Source: JAVBNF01 sp031551725 (GTDB lineage: Bacteria > Bacteroidota > Bacteroidia > Bacteroidales > P3). Taken from it: DNA of 64,000 nt. The number at the start of each line of letters is the position of its first letter. The first letter of the stretch is position 1. The translations under genes and the position numbers were made by a program. Below are positions 58,673-64,000 of the stretch, one piece after another. The stretch covers positions 3,296-67,295 of the forward strand of contig JAVBNF010000027.1 in assembly GCA_031551725.1 (NCBI GenBank), given 5' to 3'. The notes beneath the pieces are model-generated. The model was given only the letters and a program-made list of their open reading frames with translations. It was not told the origin of the DNA and ran no database searches.

Positions 58673-60835
58673 TTAGGCCGGTTCGGATGTTGTGTGATCT
58701 GACGGCAACTCGGGTGCAATCACTTCACCTTTGCCACCTTGCTCGGGCTCTTCAAACGGGCGAGGTCCGAAGATTTTTTCCAAATCATCGCGGAAAATAA
58801 CTTCTTCGTCAATCAATACGTTTGCGAGTTTATCAAGTTTATCGCGATTTTCCGTTATCATTTGAATAGCGCGTTGATAGGCTTTTTCAACCATTGCAGA
58901 TGCTTCCGCGTCAATAGCTTCGGCGGTTTTCTCACTGTATGGTTTACTAAATGCGTATTCTTGTTGGCCGGAAGAATCGTAATAACTCAAATTACCCACT
59001 TTTTCGCTCATACCATAATAGGTAATCATCGCGTAAGCCTGTTTGGTAACTTTTTCCAAATCGCTTAAAGCGCCGGTGGATATTTTTCCGAAGATCACTT
59101 GTTCGGCAGCACGTCCGCCCAATGTAGCGGTCATTTCGTCGAACAACTGCTCGTAGGTTGTGATTTGGCGCTCTTCGGGCAAATACCAGGCTGCGCCGAG
59201 TGAGCGTCCACGCGGAACAATGGTTACTTTTACCAATGGATGCGCGTATTGCAAGAGCCAGCTCACGGAAGCGTGTCCGGATTCGTGGTATGCAATAACT
59301 TTTTTCTCATCTTTGGAAATAAATTTGCTTCTGCGTTCCAAGCCGCCTACGATGCGGTCGATGGCATCAAGGAAATCTTGTTTTTCGACTTCTTTTTTGC
59401 TGTTGCGCGCCGCAATCAAAGCGGCTTCGTTGCAGACGTTGGCAATATCGGCGCCGGAAAATCCGGGCGTTTGCTTGGCAAGGAAATCCACATCTACGCT
59501 CATTGCGAGTTTGAGCGGGCGCAGGTGTACGAGGAAGATGGCTTTACGTTCTTCGAGTTCGGGCAGTTCTACGTGGATTTGGCGGTCGAAACGTCCTGCA
59601 CGTAAGAGTGCGCGGTCGAGAATATCGGCTCTATTGGTGGCGGCGAGGATGATTACGCCGCTGTTGGTTCCGAAACCGTCCATTTCCGTAAGGAGTTGGT
59701 TAAGCGTATTCTCACGTTCGTCGTTCGAGCCGCTGAATGCGTTTTTACCGCGGGCACGGCCGATGGCATCGATTTCGTCAATAAAAATGATACACGGCGC
59801 TTTTTCTTTAGCGGTTTTGAAGAGGTCGCGGACACGCGAAGCACCCACGCCCACAAACATTTCCACAAAATCGGAACCGGAAATGGAAAAGAATGGCACT
59901 TTGGCTTCACCTGCAACAGCTTTGGCTAACATGGTTTTTCCGGTACCCGGAGGGCCTACAAGGAGTGCGCCTTTGGGGATTTTTCCGCCCAAATCGGTAT
60001 ATTTTTTCGGATTTTTCAAGAAATCCACAATTTCCATAATTTCCACTTTGGCTTCTGCCAAACCGGCAACATCGTTGAAAGTAACGTTGATATTGGTGTT
60101 TTGGTCGATGAGTTGCGCTTTGGATTTTCCGAAGTTAAACATGTTTCCACCACCCATTCCGCCGCCGCCGCGGTTCATCATGCGCGAAAAAATAATCCAA
60201 ATCACCACAAAAATCAAGATAGGGCCGAAGAGCGGCAAAATGTCTTGCCACAAACTCGGACGTTTTTCGCTGATGGGTTCTACAATCGGGCGGTTCATGA
60301 TTTGGTCTTTTTCCGCCAGGGTTTTGCCTATGGTATCTTTTGCGAGCTGTTCATTTTGAACGCTGCGAACATCTTGCAAAAAGGTTTCGAGCAAGTTGAA
60401 TTGATACGTATAAATCTTATTGTTCGTTTTTCCGTCGGTATCGCGAAGTTTATTAAATATAGTATCGGCGTAAATCGAGTCGGTTTTGATTTTGATTTCC
60501 GCGTATTCTGCATTTACAACGGTAATTTTGTCCACATCATTATTGCGGAGCATCTGTTTGAGTTCATACCATTCAATCTTAAAACTGCTTGGTTGCCAAA
60601 CATTTCCCGAAAGGTTAATACCGATAAAGACTAAAAATAGGGCCGCATAAATCCAATAGAAATTGAATTTAAACTTTTTATTCTTTTGTTGTTTTCCGTT
60701 TGGTTGTTGTGGATTTTTCGGATTTTGCGGTTGCTGATTTTGTTGTTCGGGTTGTTGTTGATTTTGGTTTTGTTGTTGATTTTCCGGCTGGTTTAGCAGG
60801 TTTCTCAACGTTAGATTTTGCAGTTTTTCGTTCAT
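58673..60835 (-). CDS. ftsH: ATP-dependent zinc metalloprotease FtsH
   Basis: FtsH is a membrane AAA+ protease that degrades misfolded and regulatory membrane proteins. The product of about 720 residues has a Gln/Asn/Pro-rich N-terminus (about 15-50), a membrane helix (FYWIYAALFLVFIGINLSG), a periplasmic domain (about 75-190), a second helix, AAA motifs GPPGTGKTMLAKAVAG and FIDEIDAIGRARG, and the zinc site HESGH. The start at 60835 (MNEKLQNLTLRN) is the last Met before the first helix; an ATG at 60889 is the alternative. Either way the 5' end overlaps rsfS by at least 158 bp in another frame. Confidence 0.95.
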   Translation of the reverse strand: MNEKLQNLTLRNLLNQPENQQQNQNQQQPEQQNQQPQNPKNPQQPNGKQQKNKKFKFNFYWIYAALFLVFIGINLSGNVWQPSSFKIEWYELKQMLRNNDVDKITVVNAEYAEIKIKTDSIYADTIFNKLRDTDGKTNNKIYTYQFNLLETFLQDVRSVQNEQLAKDTIGKTLAEKDQIMNRPIVEPISEKRPSLWQDILPLFGPILIFVVIWIIFSRMMNRGGGGMGGGNMFNFGKSKAQLIDQNTNINVTFNDVAGLAEAKVEIMEIVDFLKNPKKYTDLGGKIPKGALLVGPPGTGKTMLAKAVAGEAKVPFFSISGSDFVEMFVGVGASRVRDLFKTAKEKAPCIIFIDEIDAIGRARGKNAFSGSNDERENTLNQLLTEMDGFGTNSGVIILAATNRADILDRALLRAGRFDRQIHVELPELEERKAIFLVHLRPLKLAMSVDVDFLAKQTPGFSGADIANVCNEAALIAARNSKKEVEKQDFLDAIDRIVGGLERRSKFISKDEKKVIAYHESGHASVSWLLQYAHPLVKVTIVPRGRSLGAAWYLPEERQITTYEQLFDEMTATLGGRAAEQVIFGKISTGALSDLEKVTKQAYAMITYYGMSEKVGNLSYYDSSGQQEYAFSKPYSEKTAEAIDAEASAMVEKAYQRAIQMITENRDKLDKLANVLIDEEVIFRDDLEKIFGPRPFEEPEQGGKGEVIAPELPSDHTTSEPA

Positions 60836-61232
60836 TGCTGGAAATAGTAATTTTAACAGGCTCGTCGTGATAATGTTTAATTTCGGCATCGGCCCAAAGG
60901 TCTTCCAAATGATAGTGGGCTCTCACTTCTGTTTGGAAAACATGCACCAATACTTCACCAAAGTCTAACAATATCCATTCCGAATTAGCAAACCCTTCGG
61001 AATGCCACGGTTTGAGCTGACATTCTGTCCGAACTTTGTCCTCCACATTGTCGGCAATTGCTCGCACTTGTGTGCTGGACTCGGCGTGGCAGATGGCAAA
61101 GTAGTCGAAAGAACTGCCGCCGACAGATGTTAAATCCATCAGCACGACATCCTCTGCTTTTTTGTCATGCATGCTCGTGATAATGGTATTGATAAGCTCT
61201 TTGATATTGGTTTTAATTGTTTTTTTAGCCAT
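60678..61232 (-). CDS. rsfS: Ribosomal silencing factor RsfS
   Basis: RsfS binds ribosomal protein L14 and blocks subunit joining in starvation. The 184-residue product has the conserved core (about 1-125; DVVLMDLTSVGGSSFDYFAICHAESSTQVRAI is divided around FDYFAIC; KPWHSEGFANSEWILLDFGEVLVHVF). It then has an unusual Lys/Thr/Ser/Pro-rich tail of ~55 residues. That tail is the part that overlaps ftsH. A promoter is visible upstream, and this gene probably heads the rsfS-ftsH-LUD-cdsA-psd run. Confidence 0.92.
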   Translation of the reverse strand: MAKKTIKTNIKELINTIITSMHDKKAEDVVLMDLTSVGGSSFDYFAICHAESSTQVRAIADNVEDKVRTECQLKPWHSEGFANSEWILLDFGEVLVHVFQTEVRAHYHLEDLWADAEIKHYHDEPVKITISSNERKTAKSNVEKPAKPAGKSTTKPKSTTTRTTKSATAKSEKSTTTKRKTTKE

Positions 61233-61252
61233 ATGTTTTCATAAATAATTTA

Positions 61253-61283
61253 CGAAGATACGAGATTTTTCGGAATTGTGCAA
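61253..61283 (-). promoter_or_regulatory. Promoter of the rsfS-ftsH operon
   Basis: Minus-strand TTG (61281-61283), 20 bp, then TATCTTCG (61253-61260), one base off TAnnTTTG. It is divergent from the FISUMP copy 3 promoter. Confidence 0.65.
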
Positions 61284-61330
61284 ATAAAAAAACGTTTTGA
61301 AATAAATTTCGTTTTTTCAGAAAAAAGTTA

Positions 61331-61338
61331 TAACTTTG
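61331..61338 (+). promoter_or_regulatory. -7 box of the FISUMP copy 3 promoter
   Basis: TAACTTTG matches TAnnTTTG; the -33 region reads TTC. It is followed by GCGGCGG and GTTAACGAGAAAACAGGTTA, paralleling the copy 1 leader. Confidence 0.55.
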
Positions 61339-61441
61339 CGGCGGTAATAGTTAACGAGAAAACAGGTTAACAAGAAAACGAAGAAACAGAAAAAAACAGA
61401 TAGATTATAAGAAAAAACAGATTAACTAAATAAATAAAGAA

Positions 61442-61603
61442 AGCGTAAGCTTAAATTCTTTTCTGAAAACGACCAAAACTTTCAATGCAAGGGAATTTAT
61501 AAGCAATACGCTCATGCTGTGTCCGGCGTGGGTTGTATCTTATTTCTTGCATGGTGCTTGGTCGTACCTCAGAAAAAATAAGATTTCAATTCACGCTTTT
61601 TTT
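61442..61603 (+). ncRNA. Structured leader RNA of FISUMP copy 3 (two hairpins with complementary loops)
   Basis: Hairpin 1: AGCGTAAGCTTAAATTCTT (61442-61460) pairs with 61491-61512 ending AATACGCT. Hairpin 2: from GGCGTGGGTTG (61525) to CAATTCACGC (ends 61596), then T7 (61597-61603). Loop pairs: TTCTGA 61461-61466 with TCAGAA 61569-61574, ACGACCAA 61469-61476 with TTGGTCGT 61558-61565, and TGCAAG 61486-61491 with CTTGCA 61546-61551. A small hairpin AGACCC-TTC-GGGTCT follows. The U-tract is 64 nt before the FISUMP ATG. Confidence 0.82.
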
Positions 61604-61667
61604 GTTATGCATGTACAGACCCTTCGGGTCTTGTTGGAAAATGATTAACAATTAAATAAAACACAAC

Positions 61668-63647
61668 ATGAAAACACAATTACAATTATCGGCTGTGGCC
61701 TGTACGGGCAGCCCTTGCGGTTGCCCTGCCAACAACAACGTGCCACCGCTTGCTGTACGGGCATCCCTTGCGGGTGCCCCTTCGAACGGCAATGTACGGG
61801 CGTATTGCATACGCCCATCAAAAGGCCACCCGCAAGGGGTGCCCCTACGATTTGCCCAATGGATTTTTCTGCAATTCTGCATTTTTGCATTTCTGCCGAT
61901 TTTCGCCCAAACCCCCGCCCCTGATTTCACCGACCCACGCGACGGCGAAACCTACAAAACCGTCATCATGCCCGACGGCAAACGTTGGATGGCGGAAAAC
62001 CTGCGTTATCGCAAGGGTTTGGATAATCCGGTATTCGGATATAGGGGTTACAATGGTGTGACCGTGACTTCCAATATCGCCGCTCCGGGAACAAATTTGC
62101 AGAAAACCTATTATTGCCCCGGCCCCGGTCCATTTCCCACTTCGCCAAATACAACGACTACTTCGCAGGCCGATCCGTTGCGTTGCGAATACGAAGGAGC
62201 TTTGTATCCTTTTTGGACGGCTTACGGACAAAATCAAGGCACGGCCAATGTTTTTGCTACTTTGGGCGAACAAGGTGTTTGTCCCAATGGTTGGCATTTT
62301 CCGAGTGATGGCGAGTGGAGTGCTTTGGCTGCGCAATTAAATAATGATTATTCAAGTCTTTTGGTTCTCAATGCGGGCTATCGGGTAAATACGGGCGTTT
62401 ATGCCGATCGTACCACGAAAGCCTATTTTTGGACAAGTACGGGAAGCGGAACTGCTGCCGTTTCCCGCAGCTTTTCCGGAGGAACTATTACAAGAACCGC
62501 TTCACAACCTGCTTCGGATGCGCTTTCAGTGCGCTGCATTGAGGGAGCTTGTAAAGAAAGTTCTCAAATTGTGCTTGCAATGGTTCAAAATAGCTATGGT
62601 TCCGGCTGCACGGCATATACGGAAGCCAAAACCAATTCTGATTCCATTGTTTTTCGGGATGCTTCCATGTCGCGGAAGTATAACATCACCCTAAATCCTG
62701 TTTTGTCCACAGGTACATGGACGTATTCGGTTGCTTGCAGCGATTTGCCATCTGGCGTTGCCTGCACGCCTTCGGTTTCCGCTGCTCAGATTACGCTTGC
62801 ATTTACGGGGCTTTCAGCTGCTGCCGATAATCAAGTATTCACGCTTAAAGTAGCAGGTTTAAATTCGAGTTATTGCAAGTTGGATACGCAGTTTTATTCC
62901 ATAAAATTAATTTATAATCCTCCCACAAGTAACAGTTTTTCTTATGTTGCTTCTACTTATTCCGGCGCTTCTACAGCTTCTACGCATGTGATTAATGCTC
63001 CCGGCAATGATGTAAATGGTGCTACGGGAGTTTTAACGGACGGCAGGGACGGTAAGACGTATACCACCAAGAAAATGCCCGACGGGCAGTGGTGGATGAC
63101 CAAGAACTTGGAAGTAGGTACTTGTCCCAACGGTGCCACGGGTTGGAATACGACTGTAAATGCAGCTTGGGGTTCTACTTACGACCAAGCGTCCAATTGG
63201 AATATCAACGGTACAGAACTACGTGGTAAGTGCCGCCAAAACGGCACGTATGGATATTTGTATAATTGGATAGCGGCTACACAGTTTCCGGATGGTTGTG
63301 GTCAAGGTCAAGATTGTCCTGCATCTAATTGGCAAAATAAATGGGTTCAAGGTATTTGTCCCAATGGTTGGCATCTTCCCACCGGAGGCACGTGCGGCGA
63401 TTTTGCCAATATGCCTTTTTCTACCACTCCTTCAACGTGGTATTCCACCTGGCTTGGTGTTTATGGCGGCTTCTGCCTCAACACTGGCAGCATGTACTAC
63501 CAGGGCAGCATCGCCTACTACTGGAGTAGTGCCCAGACCAGCACCAACGACGGCTGCAGCCTGGACTACACCAGCAGCGTCGCGTTCCCTACGAACCCCA
63601 ACAGCAAGGAGTACGGCTTTAGCGTTCGTTGCATCAAGAACAATTAA
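61668..63647 (+). CDS. Secreted FISUMP-domain protein, copy 3, with DGR-like variable 3' end
   Basis: The 659-residue product has the same plan as copy 1: signal core at 65-80 (WIFLQFCIFAFLPIFA), FISUMP domain 1 (about 85-295), an Ig-like spacer and FISUMP domain 2 (about 450-659; TTKKMPDGQWWMTKNLEV, FSVRCIKNN). Long stretches are almost identical in DNA to copy 1 (for example 62215-62460 against 51295-51540), indicating recent duplication or gene conversion, yet the last 58 codons differ strongly. Residues ~9-63 are encoded by two palindromic repeat units; a GTG at 61839 is a possible alternative start that keeps only the signal peptide. Confidence 0.85.
   Translation: MKTQLQLSAVACTGSPCGCPANNNVPPLAVRASLAGAPSNGNVRAYCIRPSKGHPQGVPLRFAQWIFLQFCIFAFLPIFAQTPAPDFTDPRDGETYKTVIMPDGKRWMAENLRYRKGLDNPVFGYRGYNGVTVTSNIAAPGTNLQKTYYCPGPGPFPTSPNTTTTSQADPLRCEYEGALYPFWTAYGQNQGTANVFATLGEQGVCPNGWHFPSDGEWSALAAQLNNDYSSLLVLNAGYRVNTGVYADRTTKAYFWTSTGSGTAAVSRSFSGGTITRTASQPASDALSVRCIEGACKESSQIVLAMVQNSYGSGCTAYTEAKTNSDSIVFRDASMSRKYNITLNPVLSTGTWTYSVACSDLPSGVACTPSVSAAQITLAFTGLSAAADNQVFTLKVAGLNSSYCKLDTQFYSIKLIYNPPTSNSFSYVASTYSGASTASTHVINAPGNDVNGATGVLTDGRDGKTYTTKKMPDGQWWMTKNLEVGTCPNGATGWNTTVNAAWGSTYDQASNWNINGTELRGKCRQNGTYGYLYNWIAATQFPDGCGQGQDCPASNWQNKWVQGICPNGWHLPTGGTCGDFANMPFSTTPSTWYSTWLGVYGGFCLNTGSMYYQGSIAYYWSSAQTSTNDGCSLDYTSSVAFPTNPNSKEYGFSVRCIKNN
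61690..61851. repeat. Palindromic GGGTGCCC-type repeats inside the FISUMP copy 3 signal-peptide region
   Basis: Two related units (TGTACGGGCAGCCCTTGCGG and TGTACGGGCATCCCTTGCGG) are followed by the GGGCGTATTGC...ACGCCC hairpin shared with copy 1. All remain in frame, adding about 55 residues before the hydrophobic signal core. Confidence 0.75.
63471..63647 (+). other. DGR-type variable region candidate, FISUMP copy 3
   Basis: It begins right after GGCTTGGTGTTTATGGCGGC. By hand count 41 of 58 codons (from the GGC at 63468) end in C, with many AAC, AGC, ACC, TAC and GAC codons, the adenine-rich set expected from mutagenised AAC-type template codons. It differs from copy 1 at most positions while the flanking gene body is nearly identical. 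Confidence 0.7.
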
Positions 63648-63667
63648 ATTTTAATATTTAGTCTGTT

Positions 63668-63681
63668 CTCGCAAACGCGAG
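63668..63681 (+). other. CTCGC-AAAC-GCGAG hairpin 21 bp after the FISUMP copy 3 stop
   Basis: A 5-bp GC-rich stem with a 4-nt loop directly downstream of the variable region. A counterpart (CTCGC-CAAT-GCGAG) follows copy 1. Copy 2, which has no variable region, lacks it. Confidence 0.5.
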
Positions 63682-63714
63682 GCGAAAGCGATGAAACATA
63701 ACAACTAAAAAGGC

Positions 63715-63783
63715 GCGAGCCGCTTATTGATTCTTTTGTGAGACTTTGGTCGGTTTTCGATGGAGGATTTCGGCTCGCTTTTT
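63715..63783 (+). terminator. Long-loop terminator of FISUMP copy 3
   Basis: GCGAGCCG (63715-63722) pairs with CGGCTCGC (63771-63778), followed by TTTTT. The loop contains GACTTTGGTCGGTTTTC. The first 50 bp (63709-63757) are the 3' element shared with copy 2. Confidence 0.65.
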
Positions 63784-63816
63784 GTTTATTTTAATGGTGT
63801 TTTTCTATGGGAAAGA

Positions 63817-63846
63817 CTCGGCAGCGGGAACAACTGCCGGGTTTTT
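63817..63846 (+). terminator. Second intrinsic terminator
   Basis: CGGCAG (63819-63824) pairs with CTGCCG (63834-63839), followed by GG and five T. Between it and the partial gene at 63947 no other feature is supported. Confidence 0.65.
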
Positions 63847-63946
63847 CTGTTTTGGATGTAATATTTAACAAATTTTTAACATTTGTTAAGAAATAATTTA
63901 GGGTGTCATCGCGTTTATATATGTAGAGACATTTAAAATTATTTTT

Positions 63947-64000
63947 ATGAAATTACAAATTCAAGGCACGGAGATCGCCTTAGCATCCCACTTAAAAGAA
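63947..64000 (+). CDS. Start of an unidentified gene, cut by the window edge
   Basis: An ATG after an A/T-rich leader opens 18 codons (MKLQIQGTEIALASHLKE) with no stop before the edge. The pattern of a short beta strand, a turn and an amphipathic helix start resembles the N-terminus of ribosome hibernation factors (HPF/YfiA family), but 18 residues are too few for a firm call. Confidence 0.35.
   Translation, partial: MKLQIQGTEIALASHLKE

Overview
The window is chromosomal DNA from a member of the Bacteroidota (Bacteroidetes). The evidence is the promoter type (TTG, about 20 bp, TAnnTTTG, with no Shine-Dalgarno), the Bacteroidota-type order of the division/cell-wall cluster, a PorW/SprE-type lipoprotein and a PorE-like OmpA protein typical of type IX secretion/gliding genomes, DUF3098 and DUF3109 proteins, and FISUMP-domain secreted proteins. 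No rRNA, tRNA, CRISPR array, phage gene or transposase was seen. I cannot name a genus.

Layout. 1-10040 (minus strand): rpsI (cut by the window edge), rplM, a small lipoprotein, xerD, dxs, polA and a porW-like TPR lipoprotein. 10109-19359 (plus): a C1 peptidase, recX, a PhnA-like protein, ftsX, a DUF3098 protein, uppP, an OmpA/PD40 protein, an agmatinase/arginase-family enzyme and a TonB-dependent receptor. 19543-26549 (minus): groES-groEL, a DUF3109 protein, a small secreted protein coupled to an NtrC-like regulator, and a NatAB-like ABC exporter. 26807-30027 (plus): carboxyltransferase, biotin carrier protein and a flippase. 30116-33399 (minus): FISUMP protein copy 2, folB and an RluA-type pseudouridine synthase. 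33535-35088 (plus): an asparagine-synthetase-like protein. 35077-50251 (minus): yqeY followed by the complete dcw cluster in reverse (ftsZ, ftsA, ftsQ, murC, murG, ftsW, murD remnant, mraY, murE, ftsI, ftsL, rsmH, mraZ). 50804-52726 (plus): FISUMP copy 1. 53228-54244 (plus): an HTH protein. 54309-61232 (minus): ppiD, psd, cdsA, a LUD-domain protein, ftsH and rsfS. 61668-63647 (plus): FISUMP copy 3, followed by the first codons of another gene at 63947.

Most of the window is housekeeping. The unusual biology centres on the three FISUMP loci. (1) Each has its own promoter and a leader of roughly 270-340 nt. Each leader carries the same ~160-nt RNA element: two long hairpins whose loops are complementary in three blocks, with compensatory changes between copies, the second hairpin ending in a U-tract. 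I do not recognise it as a named RNA family. (2) FISUMP copies 1 and 3 are nearly identical over long stretches. Their last ~58 codons switch abruptly to GC-rich, C-ending codons and differ at most positions inside a conserved scaffold, and each is followed by a small 5-bp-stem hairpin. This is what the variable region of a diversity-generating retroelement (DGR) target looks like, although no reverse transcriptase or template repeat lies in the window. (3) Palindromic repeats have entered the signal-peptide coding region of copies 1 and 3 in frame.

Other oddities are a murD that keeps only its C-terminal domain inside an otherwise intact dcw cluster, a ~158-bp out-of-frame overlap between rsfS and ftsH, and dispersed simple or palindromic repeats that form parts of polA, ftsW and the OmpA-like gene.
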